From Chitinophaga sp. XS-30 (GTDB lineage: Bacteria; Bacteroidota; Bacteroidia; Chitinophagales; Chitinophagaceae), in assembly GCF_008086345.1 (NCBI RefSeq), contig NZ_CP043006.1, positions 4,896,032-4,960,031 on the forward strand: a stretch of DNA of 64,000 nt. Reading direction: 5' to 3'. This document shows, one piece after another, positions 10,190 through 19,873 of this stretch. Positions within the stretch are counted from its first letter, which is position 1, and every line of letters begins with the position of its first letter. Under the pieces are notes generated by a model. It saw only the letters and a program-made list of their open reading frames with translations, was not told the DNA's origin and did no database searches. The translations under genes were made by a program, and so were the position numbers.

Positions 10190-13100
10190 ATGAAAAGAAC
10201 TCTATCTGCAAAGCGTAGAGCATGCCCTCTTTTGTCCCATACCAGGGGATACCTGATGTTACTGGTGTTTTTGCTGACCGGCGCAACGGCCGGCGCTGCA
10301 CAGGATATATTGCAGCAGGGCGTTACTGTCACACTGAAAGAAAAACCCTTGCAGGAGGCGCTGCAGGAGATATCTGCCGCCGCAAAGGTCAAGTTCGCGT
10401 ATCCAGACAAACTGGTAAAGCAATCGGCGCTGATCTCCCGTCAATATAACAACACTCCCCTGCAACGGGTGCTGAACGATCTCCTGCAAACCAACGGCAT
10501 GCAGTATGCGCTGGTGGGCAATATGATCGTTATCAAAAGAGCTGTCGCCAGCCAGGTGCCCGCATCCGGCGATGAAGAAAAGATCACGGCAAGGGGCCTC
10601 ATCACGGATTCCCTTGGCACGCCGCTGTTCGGGGTTTCCGTCATGCTGAAGGGCAGCCCCGCTACCGGCACCAGCACAAACGAAAGCGGCGCTTTTTCCC
10701 TGCAGGTGCCGCAAAATGCGTCCCTGGTGATATCGATGATCGGGTTCGTGCCGCAGGAAGTTGTCGTAATGGGTACGCAGCTGCTCCGCATTTCCCTGAA
10801 AGAGAACATGACGGGGTTGAACGAAGTGGTCGTAGTGGGCTTCGGCACGCAACGCAAGATCACGCTCACCGGTTCGGTGGCTTCCATTCAGACCAAAGAG
10901 CTGAAACAATCCGCCGTATCCAACCTGTCCAGCGCCCTGGTGGGCAGGCTGCCCGGCCTCATGGCCCGCCAATCCAGCGGTGAGCCCGGCGCCAACGGTT
11001 CTGCTATCTGGCTCCGCGGCCAGTCCACCTACTCCGGCGGCAACGGCCCCCTGATCATGATAGACGGCGTGCCGCGCGATGGATTTGAATTCATCGATCC
11101 CAACGAAGTGGAATCCATCACCATTCTCAAAGACGCTTCCTCCACAGCCGTGTACGGCGTACGTGGCGCCAACGGCGTAGTGCTGGTGACCACCAAAAGA
11201 GGCACCGTAGGCAAACCTGTTGTGCAGTTCAATGTGGAATCCGCCACCAACACCCCTACCCGGCTGCCGGAATACCTCAACTCCGTGGATTATTTCCGGT
11301 ACTTCAGGAACGGGCTGATCAACGATGGCCGTTTGACCGAAGCGGAGAAATATACGGATGAATATATATCCCGGTACGACCGCAGCATCGACTGGCCGGC
11401 GGAACTGGAATACGAATACCTGTACCCCAGTGTGGACTGGCTGGATTACATGCTGAAAGACAATTCCTGGCGCACTACCGCCAATGTGAACGTAAGAGGC
11501 GGCGCACCGAAGTTCAAATACTTCATATCCGGCTCCTATTTCACGGAAGACGGCATCTACAATCATGATAATGCCATCAAGGATTATAATATCCAGGCCA
11601 ATGAAAAGCGGTTCAACTTCCGGTCTAACGTAGACCTGGAGATCAGCAAATGGTTCCGGGCGGAGCTGGGGCTGTCCACCATCGTACGGTACCGGAACTA
11701 CCCCACACCCACCGCGCAGGATTATTTTATTTCACTGAAGACCACCGCGCCGTATGAAATGCCCGTATTCAACCCCGATGGTTCCATTGCCGAGCCTACA
11801 CGCGGCAGCAGCAACCCCTATGCACAGCTGACGCAAAGGGGATATAAAAGGATGCTCAATTCCTACCTGCAAGGCACCGTAGGTTTCACCGCCAACCTGG
11901 GCTTCATCACGAAGGGCCTTACCGCCCGCACCAGGTTTTCCTACGATGCGCAAAGCAACGGAGGCTTCAGCCGCACAAAAGATTACTGGTCTTTTCTCTA
12001 TGAAGGGAACGGGGATTACGAGCAGGTGAAACAGGGGCAGGACTTCCTCAACTATTCCGCCAGCAACGACTACTGGCAGACGCAGATCAACCCGGAATTC
12101 TATATCAATTACGACCGCCGTTTCGGCCATCACGATGTTTCCGCCATGATCCTGTACCGTTTGAAGAATGAGTCCCGCAGGGCTACCAACTTTGTGGACG
12201 CGCTTCCCAGAAGGGAACAGGGGCTGGTAGGCCGGCTGGCTTACGGTTACAAGGAGAAATACTTTGCGGAGGCCAATTTCGGGTACAACGGCTCCGAGAA
12301 CTTCATCACCGGCAGGCGCTTCGGTTTTTTCCCTTCGTTCTCCGCAGGATGGGTGATCAACCGCGAAGCCTTCCTGGAAGATGTTAGATGGATAGACCTG
12401 CTGAAGGTCCGCATTTCGCATGGCATGGTGGGCAACCAGGACCCCGGCACCCGCTTCGCTTATCAAAGCCAGTGGAACCTTTCCGCCGGCGGTTATAATT
12501 TCGGGTACGATTACCAGAACAATAAAGGCGGCGCACTGGAAGGCAAGACCGGCAACCCGCTCACCTCCTGGGAAACCGCGCGCATGACCAATATCGGGCT
12601 GGACTTCAACATGAAGAACAGCCTCCTGCAACTGACGGCCGATGTGTTCTATGAAAAGCGCAGCGGCATATTCACCACATCCTCCCGTATTACCTCCGCG
12701 CTGATGGGCATCCCCGCAAACAACCTGCCCACGATCAACGCCGGCATGGTAGAGAACAAAGGATTTGAGGTAGACCTGAAACACCAGAAACAGCTGGGCA
12801 GATATTTTTCCTATTTCGTGCGCGGCAACTATACGTATGCCCGCAACAAGATACTGGACTACCTGGAAGAGCCCACATCAGACCGTCCCTGGCAGACCCG
12901 CCAGGGCCGCTCCCTGAGCGATATCCAGACGTATGTGTCCATGGGCTACTTCCAGAGCTGGGATGAAATTTCCAAAGCGCCCTCCCAGGCATTTTTCGGC
13001 GCCGTGCAGCCCGGGGATATCCGGTATAAGGACATCAACGGCGATGGCATCATTGATTCATACGACATCACTTATATTGGTAAGGATTCCGAACCGACCT

Positions 13101-13567
13101 CCATTATGGGCGCATCCACCGGCTTTTCGTACCGCGGCCTGGATTTCAGCATCCTGTTCCAGGGAGGTTTCGGCAGATGGCTGTTCACCGATGGCAGCAC
13201 CATGTTCGGCTCCAACTACGAATTCCGGCAAGTGATGTATGCCGTAGGCACGGATTACTGGACGCCGGAAAATCCCGATGCCGCCTTCCCCAGGGCCATG
13301 AGCCAGAAAACGCCCAACAATACGGAACGCAGCACACATTATCTGCGTAATGGCAACTACGTCAGGCTGAAGAACATGGAAATAGGATACTCCCTTCCCT
13401 CCACGCTGATCAGCCGGTTCGGCATGAGCAACGTCCGCATCTATGCCAATGGCAACAACCTCTACACCTGGGACAAAGTGAAGCTTTTTGATCCCGAGGA
13501 AAACTACGGTTCGCCTACTTATCCGCTGATGACAACTTACAATTTCGGGATCAACGTAGGATTCTAG
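10190..13567 (+). CDS. SusC/RagA TonB-dependent transporter with STN signalling domain
   Basis: The 1125-residue outer-membrane protein has a long N-terminal segment with a signal peptide (hydrophobic stretch about 21-37). The STN domain (about 45-118) includes 'EKPLQEALQEISAAAKVKFAYP'. A carboxypeptidase-regulatory-like domain (about 133-210) precedes the TonB plug. The plug carries 'LNEVVVVGFGTQRK', 'LIMIDGVPRDGFEFIDPNEVESI' and 'VYGVRGANGVVLVTTKRG'. A 22-strand barrel makes up the rest. The STN domain marks it as the signal-transducing type that works with FecR and the ECF sigma upstream. It imports an unknown oligosaccharide or other large nutrient captured by SusD. SusD follows after 19 nt, so they form one operon. 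Confidence 0.95.
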   Translation: MKRTLSAKRRACPLLSHTRGYLMLLVFLLTGATAGAAQDILQQGVTVTLKEKPLQEALQEISAAAKVKFAYPDKLVKQSALISRQYNNTPLQRVLNDLLQTNGMQYALVGNMIVIKRAVASQVPASGDEEKITARGLITDSLGTPLFGVSVMLKGSPATGTSTNESGAFSLQVPQNASLVISMIGFVPQEVVVMGTQLLRISLKENMTGLNEVVVVGFGTQRKITLTGSVASIQTKELKQSAVSNLSSALVGRLPGLMARQSSGEPGANGSAIWLRGQSTYSGGNGPLIMIDGVPRDGFEFIDPNEVESITILKDASSTAVYGVRGANGVVLVTTKRGTVGKPVVQFNVESATNTPTRLPEYLNSVDYFRYFRNGLINDGRLTEAEKYTDEYISRYDRSIDWPAELEYEYLYPSVDWLDYMLKDNSWRTTANVNVRGGAPKFKYFISGSYFTEDGIYNHDNAIKDYNIQANEKRFNFRSNVDLEISKWFRAELGLSTIVRYRNYPTPTAQDYFISLKTTAPYEMPVFNPDGSIAEPTRGSSNPYAQLTQRGYKRMLNSYLQGTVGFTANLGFITKGLTARTRFSYDAQSNGGFSRTKDYWSFLYEGNGDYEQVKQGQDFLNYSASNDYWQTQINPEFYINYDRRFGHHDVSAMILYRLKNESRRATNFVDALPRREQGLVGRLAYGYKEKYFAEANFGYNGSENFITGRRFGFFPSFSAGWVINREAFLEDVRWIDLLKVRISHGMVGNQDPGTRFAYQSQWNLSAGGYNFGYDYQNNKGGALEGKTGNPLTSWETARMTNIGLDFNMKNSLLQLTADVFYEKRSGIFTTSSRITSALMGIPANNLPTINAGMVENKGFEVDLKHQKQLGRYFSYFVRGNYTYARNKILDYLEEPTSDRPWQTRQGRSLSDIQTYVSMGYFQSWDEISKAPSQAFFGAVQPGDIRYKDINGDGIIDSYDITYIGKDSEPTSIMGASTGFSYRGLDFSILFQGGFGRWLFTDGSTMFGSNYEFRQVMYAVGTDYWTPENPDAAFPRAMSQKTPNNTERSTHYLRNGNYVRLKNMEIGYSLPSTLISRFGMSNVRIYANGNNLYTWDKVKLFDPEENYGSPTYPLMTTYNFGINVGF

Positions 13568-13586
13568 GATATTAAAAACTACCGGT

Positions 13587-15449
13587 ATGAAAAAATCAAT
13601 TGCATATATACTCTCCTCCGCCTTCTTTTTTATCTCCTGCAATAAATTCCTGGATGTAGTGCCCCGGGAATTTCACCAGGAAGAAGACCTTTTCACAGAC
13701 ATCCAACAGGCGGAAAAAGAAATAGCGGTACTGTACAGCCGCCTGCCCTGGGACCACAATGCCGGGGACGGCAGCAACGGCATGATCCTCGCTGCCGGCT
13801 CCGACGAAGCCTATCACAACTGGGACCAGAGCAACGCACGCCTGTATGAACAAGGCGCCTGGAACCCCATTTCCAACCCGCTCGGCAACTATAACGCCAT
13901 GTACGAGAACATCCGCATCGCCTGGCATTTCCTGGAGAATATCGACAAGGTGCCGGTGCTGGAGGAAAGGATACGGGAACAATATGAAACGGTGGTCATA
14001 CCCCGATACAAGAACGAAGTGAAGTTCCTGCTGGCCTTCTATTACTTCGAGCTGTTCAAGCGTTACGGGCCCGTGCCGATTGTAGACCGGTATTACCAGG
14101 TATCGGAGATAAATGAACTGCTGCAAAAAGATCGCCGCCCGGTGGATGAATTGGTACAGTTCATTACAACACTTTGCGATGAAGCGGCAAGCGGCCTGCC
14201 GTTATCTTATGATGACGACCCGAACGAGATCGGCCGCGCGACCAAGGGGGCAGCGCTGGCATTGAAAGCGAAAACCCTGTTATACGCCGCCAGCCCGCTG
14301 TTCAACGGCGGTGAGGTAGACGGGCAACCGGTATCTGTAAATGGGCAGAATGTGAAAAGCACGCTGCTTGGCGTAAAGAACAGCGACGGAACGCCGCTTT
14401 TTAATCCGCAATATGACGCCAATAAATGGAAACTCGCCGCCGATGCGGCCATGGATGTGATCAACCTCGGCATTTACAACCTGCATCCGGTGCAACAGGA
14501 GCTTTTCTACAAAAGGAACCTCACGGAAGTGATCTGGCACAAACAGGGCGGATCTTACAATGCCGGTGCATGGGACCGCCAATTGATGCCCAATGGTACG
14601 GATATGGGCGGTTCCGGCGCCCTGAGCATGACCAACGCCATGATCAATTCCTACGAAATGGATAATGGCCTCCCGATAGACGATCCCCTTTCCGGATATG
14701 TTGACAATGCCTGGGTAGACACTACGATGCGGGTATTCCGCGACCGTACCTGGAAAACGGCCAATGTGCGCATCCGCAGCATGTATCATCACCGGGACCC
14801 GCGTTTCTACACCGATGTGTACTTTAACGGCATGCCGCTGCTGCACCGGAATGTGATCACCGAGTTCGTGACCAACGTAGGCAGCAATAACGATGGATGG
14901 GGCAGCAAGACAGGGCAGAATACCCGCACCGGTTACTATGTGCAGAAATGGGTAGACCCTACACAAAATCCGAAAGACCGCCCCAATACCAATATGCGGA
15001 ATTTCCCGATCTACCGGCTGGCGGACGTATATCTCTGGTATGCCGAAGCCATGAACGAATTCCTGCCCTCCCCCAATTCAGCTGTTTATTTCTATATCAA
15101 TGAGGTGCGCAACAGGGTAAATATGCCGGCGCTTCCCATCAGCGGGAGGGTGGAAGATGCCACGAAGCAGGGTATGCGCCAGCGCATCCGTAATGAAAGA
15201 AAGATCGAATTATCGATGGAAGGGCACCGGTTCTTTGACACCCGGCGCTGGCTGATCGCCCATACGCCGGAATGTACGGAGCTGATGGGCCTTAACATCA
15301 ACGGCAGCGGGGAAAATTTCTATACGCCCGTGCCTGTCCGCAGCGGCGCAAGGGTATTCAATAGCTATCACTACCTCATGCCTTTGCCTACGGTGGAGAT
15401 CACCAAAGCCCCCGGAGTGCTGGTACAGAATTTCGGCTGGGAACGGTAA
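13587..15449 (+). CDS. SusD/RagB nutrient-binding outer-membrane lipoprotein
   Basis: The 620-residue protein has a lipoprotein signal (lipobox FFISC, Cys at about 18). It has the SusD-like N-terminal helices ('VVPREFHQEEDLFTDIQQAEKEIAVLYSRL'), the TPR-like core, and the C-terminal RagB motif 'GMRQRIRNERKIELSMEGHRFFDTRRW'. It caps the SusC barrel at the cell surface and delivers ligand to it. It is somewhat longer than the usual 500-560 residues. No glycosidase follows, so the substrate cannot be guessed; the genes downstream are on the other strand behind a hairpin. Confidence 0.95.
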   Translation: MKKSIAYILSSAFFFISCNKFLDVVPREFHQEEDLFTDIQQAEKEIAVLYSRLPWDHNAGDGSNGMILAAGSDEAYHNWDQSNARLYEQGAWNPISNPLGNYNAMYENIRIAWHFLENIDKVPVLEERIREQYETVVIPRYKNEVKFLLAFYYFELFKRYGPVPIVDRYYQVSEINELLQKDRRPVDELVQFITTLCDEAASGLPLSYDDDPNEIGRATKGAALALKAKTLLYAASPLFNGGEVDGQPVSVNGQNVKSTLLGVKNSDGTPLFNPQYDANKWKLAADAAMDVINLGIYNLHPVQQELFYKRNLTEVIWHKQGGSYNAGAWDRQLMPNGTDMGGSGALSMTNAMINSYEMDNGLPIDDPLSGYVDNAWVDTTMRVFRDRTWKTANVRIRSMYHHRDPRFYTDVYFNGMPLLHRNVITEFVTNVGSNNDGWGSKTGQNTRTGYYVQKWVDPTQNPKDRPNTNMRNFPIYRLADVYLWYAEAMNEFLPSPNSAVYFYINEVRNRVNMPALPISGRVEDATKQGMRQRIRNERKIELSMEGHRFFDTRRWLIAHTPECTELMGLNINGSGENFYTPVPVRSGARVFNSYHYLMPLPTVEITKAPGVLVQNFGWER

Positions 15450-15471
15450 TACCGGACTGACGCAGGGCAAC

Positions 15472-15511
15472 CGCCCCGGAAGCGATACAGCGATGTGTTG
15501 CTTTTGGGGCG
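15472..15511. terminator. terminator-like hairpin between convergent genes
   Basis: A 12-bp stem (CGCCCCGGAAGC with GCTTTTGGGGCG, two G-U pairs on the plus strand) has a 16-nt loop. It sits between the stop codons of susD (plus) and a lipoprotein gene (minus). There is no long T run. Confidence 0.45.
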
Positions 15512-15515
15512 ATTG

Positions 15516-16067
15516 TCATTTATAGACGGCGAGATAGAACTCCCCGTCCGTCACCTTCAGCTCCGCCCGTTCCGGCAGCATGGAAAATGCCAGCCCTGAG
15601 AAAGTGCCTCTTACATATTTGTCCGTGATCTCCGTGAATTTCACTTCCGCGGCATCATCGAACTGAAGGCCGGTAACCGGCAGGAACTGTGCAGTATAGG
15701 GTTTGCCGCTTTCCGTGAACATGGATATCATCACCTGCGGCATGATGGCATTGGTCTTGGGCATTTCGATCTCGTTGCGCAGATGATAGCGCTCCCCGGT
15801 TTTGTAGGCCGTTTTGCTTAGCAGGAACAGGGAAAGCGCATCTTTGCCCAGTTCCGCCGTTTTGAGACTGGAGGTCATATTACAGTGATAGGAGAGATTC
15901 TCCGGATCGTAGTACAACTGTGCCAGCGTATGCGCCTTGTATTCCTTCTGTACCCCGTCGGCTTTGAACCGGAGGTAGTACGTGCCCGGCGCTGCCGGGT
16001 TATCTGATTTCTTTGAACAGCCGGCCAGTAACACCATGCTGAGCAGCAGAAGCGTATATTTTGTCAT
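15516..16067 (-). CDS. hypothetical lipoprotein
   Basis: The 183-residue product starts with a textbook lipoprotein signal ending in LLAGC, followed by KKSDN. The mature part appears mostly beta-stranded, and I do not recognise a family. It lies 5 nt downstream of lemA on the same strand and is likely co-transcribed with it. The window gives no functional clue beyond envelope location. Confidence 0.7.
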   Translation of the reverse strand: MTKYTLLLLSMVLLAGCSKKSDNPAAPGTYYLRFKADGVQKEYKAHTLAQLYYDPENLSYHCNMTSSLKTAELGKDALSLFLLSKTAYKTGERYHLRNEIEMPKTNAIMPQVMISMFTESGKPYTAQFLPVTGLQFDDAAEVKFTEITDKYVRGTFSGLAFSMLPERAELKVTDGEFYLAVYK

Positions 16068-16072
16068 ATCAA

Positions 16073-16744
16073 TCAGTTTTTTGTCTGGTTCTTATCCGGC
16101 AGCTCCCTGATCTTGTCCACCAGGTCCGCCCCCGCTTTCCCGGCCTGTGAGGCCAGTCCCGCTATTTTGCTGCCCGCGCCGGAAAGCAGTTGCTGAAGGC
16201 GTTCCCCGTCATCTGTTTTGAAAGCCTGCAATGAAGTAACGTCCTGGTTCCCGGAAATATCGAACTGGAGGTAAGGCGCTTCAGGGAATCCCATGGTTTT
16301 GGCGAAGAAAACGGTGGGGATCTTTGAGCGGCGGGTATTGTATTCCTTTACGGCATAATTGTATTTCTCCCGGCAGTCCTGGATGTTCTGCTCACATTGC
16401 TGAATGCTGTCCACCAGCCGGTGATATTGCTCGCTGGCCTTAAGGTTTGGAAACTTGTCCGCAATACCCTGAACGGCCGCCATGATAGCCCCGGTTTGCT
16501 GATAGGAATTGGCCAGATTTCCGGTGGTGGCATCCTGCGAAATTTTCAGCTGCACCAGCTGCTCCCCTTCCTGGTAATTTTTCACCACATCGATGAGCTG
16601 GTTGATGAGCGTCAGCTTCTTGCTGATGGCCACCTGCGTGTTGGAAGCCTTCTCCCGCACATTCTGTCCCTGTTTCTGCAATGCGTTGTAAGAAATGACC
16701 GCCATGGCGACGGCAACGATCAGGAGAAGCACTAAAAAGATCAT
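16073..16744 (-). CDS. LemA family protein
   Basis: The 223-residue protein has an N-terminal membrane anchor (IFLVLLLIVAVAMAVISY). Long coiled helices typical of LemA follow: 'LQKQGQNVREKASNTQVAISKKLTLINQLIDVV' and 'YNYAVKEYNTRRSKIPTVFFAKTMGF'. The C-terminal tail is charged and glycine/alanine rich. LemA proteins form a helical-bundle domain facing the periplasm or outside; their biochemical role is unsettled. It is the first gene of a probable two-gene operon with the lipoprotein downstream. Confidence 0.88.
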   Translation of the reverse strand: MIFLVLLLIVAVAMAVISYNALQKQGQNVREKASNTQVAISKKLTLINQLIDVVKNYQEGEQLVQLKISQDATTGNLANSYQQTGAIMAAVQGIADKFPNLKASEQYHRLVDSIQQCEQNIQDCREKYNYAVKEYNTRRSKIPTVFFAKTMGFPEAPYLQFDISGNQDVTSLQAFKTDDGERLQQLLSGAGSKIAGLASQAGKAGADLVDKIRELPDKNQTKN

Positions 16745-16916
16745 ATTATCATATGGTTTAGAGATGGCAAAAAAGTGTGGATATTCTTCCTGTTGTCAAA
16801 GAAAGACCTTATTTTGAACCCGTTGAGCGACACCTATTACCTGCTGAATACAACCTATTAACTGCGCCGGCTTGACGGATAAGTGTTTTCATGAGCCATC
16901 CCTAAACCACGGCAAG

Positions 16917-18941
16917 ATGATAAAAAGAATATGGATGCTGGTCTGCCTGATCTCTGTCCTCAGCGCCACTGCGCAACAACAGGCGGTAGATTCCCTGCGG
17001 AAAATGCTGGATGGGCATCCCGGGCAGGACACCGTACGGCTGCATCTCCTGAATGAACTGGCCTTTGCGTATTATGCCGTTGATCCGGCCGAGGGAGTCA
17101 CCATCGCGGAAGAAGCCATTGCCCTGGCCCGGCGGATAGATCACCCCCGCCTGCTGGCAGCCGCCTACAACAGCAAGGGCACGAACCTCTGGGCGAAAGG
17201 GGAAGACTCCCTGGCGATGGAAGCCGGAGAGACCGCCCTGGGCATTCATCAAAAAGCAGGCAACAAGCTCGGCGCTGCCAAGGCATTGAATAACCTGGCG
17301 CTGAACTATTACAATCTCTCTGATTTCGGCAAAGCGCTGGAATACCATGAAACAGCGCTGGCGCTCTTCCGGGAACTGAACCATCATACCGGTATCGCAC
17401 ATTCCTTTTCCAATATGGGCGTTGTGTATCTCTCCCTTTCGGATTACCCGAAAGCGCTCCGGCATTTTCTGAATGGTGCGCGCTACTGGGAAAACGGGGA
17501 CAGCGCGGCGCTGGCGAATACTTATCTGAATGTGGGCCTGGTGTACAAGAACATGAAAGACTATCCCAGGGCCATGCAGTACGCCAGCGATGCGCTGGAT
17601 ATCTACGTACGCATCGGCCAGAAGCAGGGAGAAGCCAATGCCTGTGGCAATCTCGGCACCATCAGCAGCGAGAACGGCGATACGGCAGCTGCCTTGCGAT
17701 ATTATGAACGGGCGCTGGAACTGAACAATGCCATCGGCAATAAACGCCGGATAGCCAGCGACCTGGTGAACATTGCCGTGGCCTACCGGAAAATGAACGA
17801 TATCCCGGCCGCGGCCGCCTACCTGCAAAAAGGCCTGCAGCTGTATGAGCAGACCAATGACAAGGAGAATACCGCATTTACGCTGATCAACCTGGCGGGG
17901 CTATATCCTCATGCCCCCACCACACTCCCTACGCTCCGGAAAGCACTGCGCCTCGCCGAAGAAGCCGGTTCCCTGCAGAACCAAAGCCTTGCCTGGGAAA
18001 CCATGAGCAAGACCTATGAAAGGTCCGGCCGGCATGCCGCCGCGCTGGATGCCTACCGCCGGCACATTCTGCTGCGGGACAGCATCTACAACTCCGCCAA
18101 AACGAAAGAGGTCGCCAGGCAGCAGATACAGTTCGAATTTGAAAAGAAAGAAGCCCTGCTGAAAGCCGCGCATGAAAAGGACAATGCCCTGGCGCAGGCA
18201 GAGATAGAACGCAGGAAAGCCATAGAGGTCGCCATCATGGCAGGCGCCATCATTCTGCTGGCCGCATCCGCCGCCGGTTACGCGCTTTTCCGGAAAAAGA
18301 GGAACGCGGAATTCCGTGCAAAGATCGCCGATACGGAAATGAAAGCGCTGCGCGCACAAATGAACCCGCATTTCATTTTCAACTCCCTCAACGCCATCAG
18401 CAATTTTATTGACCGGAACGAACCGCAGCTGGCGGATGATTATCTCATGCGGTTCTCGAAGCTGGTACGGATGATCCTCGAAAATTCCGGGTTGAAAGAA
18501 ATATCTTTAACGGACGATCTGCAGGCGCTGCAGCTGTACCTGGAACTGGAAGCCCTGCGGCTGAAAGACCGCTTTACCTACGAGGTGAAGGTAGATGAGG
18601 CCGTTGACCCGGACAACACGCTGGTGCCCCCGCTGATATTGCAACCCTTTGTGGAAAACAGCATCTGGCACGGCGTATCCAAACGGGAAAACGGCGGCAG
18701 AATACTGATCGATATCCGTCAACATGACGGAAAACTCCGCTGCCGGATAGCGGATAATGGCCCGGGAAGGAATAGCGGCAAGCCGGCGGAAGCCGGTAAA
18801 AGATCGCTCGGCACGCACATCACGCAATCCAGGATCGATATTCTGAATGCGCAGCAGAACGGCGGGGCGGACATCACCTTTACCGATATGCCGCAAGGCC
18901 TGCAGGTTACCGTCAGCCTCCCGCTGATGCTTAAATTTTAA
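16917..18941 (+). CDS. TPR-containing LytS-type sensor histidine kinase
   Basis: I chose the ATG at 16917 because it begins a clear signal peptide (MIKRIWMLVCLISVLSATAQ); a TTG 45 nt upstream is also in frame. The 674-residue product has a periplasmic array of TPR repeats (about 30-380: repeated 'ALEYYxxALxLxxxxG' patterns). One transmembrane helix follows at about 436-458. The His_kinase domain has 'MNPHFIFNSLNAISNF' (His485 phosphoacceptor). A GHKL ATPase domain follows, with 'LQPFVENSIWHGV' as N-box and 'DNGPG' as G1 box. It is paired with the LytTR regulator 6 nt downstream. This is a typical Bacteroidota two-component pair of unknown stimulus. Confidence 0.92.
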   Translation: MIKRIWMLVCLISVLSATAQQQAVDSLRKMLDGHPGQDTVRLHLLNELAFAYYAVDPAEGVTIAEEAIALARRIDHPRLLAAAYNSKGTNLWAKGEDSLAMEAGETALGIHQKAGNKLGAAKALNNLALNYYNLSDFGKALEYHETALALFRELNHHTGIAHSFSNMGVVYLSLSDYPKALRHFLNGARYWENGDSAALANTYLNVGLVYKNMKDYPRAMQYASDALDIYVRIGQKQGEANACGNLGTISSENGDTAAALRYYERALELNNAIGNKRRIASDLVNIAVAYRKMNDIPAAAAYLQKGLQLYEQTNDKENTAFTLINLAGLYPHAPTTLPTLRKALRLAEEAGSLQNQSLAWETMSKTYERSGRHAAALDAYRRHILLRDSIYNSAKTKEVARQQIQFEFEKKEALLKAAHEKDNALAQAEIERRKAIEVAIMAGAIILLAASAAGYALFRKKRNAEFRAKIADTEMKALRAQMNPHFIFNSLNAISNFIDRNEPQLADDYLMRFSKLVRMILENSGLKEISLTDDLQALQLYLELEALRLKDRFTYEVKVDEAVDPDNTLVPPLILQPFVENSIWHGVSKRENGGRILIDIRQHDGKLRCRIADNGPGRNSGKPAEAGKRSLGTHITQSRIDILNAQQNGGADITFTDMPQGLQVTVSLPLMLKF

Positions 18942-18947
18942 AGGAAC

Positions 18948-19697
18948 ATGATCAACGCGATAATCATAGACGATGAAGCACACTGTATCGAAAGGCTGGA
19001 ACGCCTGCTAAGGGAAAACTGTGACGATACAGTAAGGTTGCTGGGAAGCTGCACGACCTTTGAAACAGGAGAAGAAGCCATTGCCCGGCTTAAACCGGAA
19101 CTGATCTTCCTCGACATCCAGCTGCACGACAAAAGCGGCTTCGATCTCCTGCAAAAGATCGACCTAACGCAGGCGCGCGTGATCTTCACGACCGCATTCG
19201 AGCAATATGCCATTACCGCATTCAAATTCAGCGCAACAGATTATCTGCTGAAACCGGTGGACAGAGAAGAGCTGATCCGCAGCGTACAAAAAGCCGGCGA
19301 CAGCATGGAACGGCAACAAGCCGCCATGAAATACGAAGCGCTGCTGCACAACCTGAAACCCGGAGCCGAGACGGCAAAGAAGATATGCCTGCCCACAGCG
19401 CAGGGGGTGGACTTTGTGCTCACCAGCGACATCATCCGTTGCCAGTCCAGCGGCAACTACACCGTTTTCTTCCTGAACAACGGCCAGAAGATCACCGTAG
19501 CCAGAACGCTGAAGGAATATGAATCCCTGCTGGAAGCGCATCAGTTTTTCCGGGTGCATCACTCCCATCTCGTCAATCTCGCCTATGTGAAGAAATACCA
19601 CCGGGGGAAAGGCGGGTATGTGGTGCTGGCGGATGATACGGAGATTGAAGTGTCTGTGCGGCGGAGGGAGGCGTTTTTGGAGCGGATTGCGATGTAG
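18948..19697 (+). CDS. LytTR-family response regulator
   Basis: The 249-residue protein has a receiver domain (1-120) with acid pocket Asp8/Asp9, phosphoacceptor Asp56 (LIFLDIQLHD) and the conserved Lys of 'YLLKPVD'. A C-terminal LytTR DNA-binding domain spans about 145-248 ('DIIRCQSSGNYTVFFLNNG', 'FRVHHSHLVNLAYVKKYHRGKGGYV'). It starts 6 nt after the sensor kinase gene, so the two are translated from one mRNA and form a cognate pair. Targets are unknown; the glutamate-receptor-like channel gene lies 172 nt downstream on the same strand. Confidence 0.95.
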   Translation: MINAIIIDDEAHCIERLERLLRENCDDTVRLLGSCTTFETGEEAIARLKPELIFLDIQLHDKSGFDLLQKIDLTQARVIFTTAFEQYAITAFKFSATDYLLKPVDREELIRSVQKAGDSMERQQAAMKYEALLHNLKPGAETAKKICLPTAQGVDFVLTSDIIRCQSSGNYTVFFLNNGQKITVARTLKEYESLLEAHQFFRVHHSHLVNLAYVKKYHRGKGGYVVLADDTEIEVSVRRREAFLERIAM

Positions 19698-19813
19698 GCA
19701 CCTGATATGACATCGCGGTTAAAGACGGATAGCAGACGTGAAGTTGAATAAAAGGAGGGAAACTTGTATATTCGTTACAAGCATCAATCTGTGAAACCCA
19801 AAAACAGTTCCCA

Positions 19814-19873
19814 ATGAAAAAAACATTCCTTCCCGTTACACCAGGTTTCTTCATTTATTACCTTATTGCATGA
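19814..19873 (+). CDS. possible 19-residue leader peptide overlapping the channel gene start
   Basis: An ATG-AAA-AAA ORF encodes 19 residues (MKKTFLPV to FIYYLIA). It ends in a TGA that overlaps the ATG of the next gene in an ATGA. The overlap suggests translational coupling. Alternatively it is the frameshifted relic of an older N-terminus, since MKK plus a hydrophobic stretch resembles a signal peptide. Length and lack of comparison keep confidence low. Confidence 0.3.
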   Translation: MKKTFLPVTPGFFIYYLIA

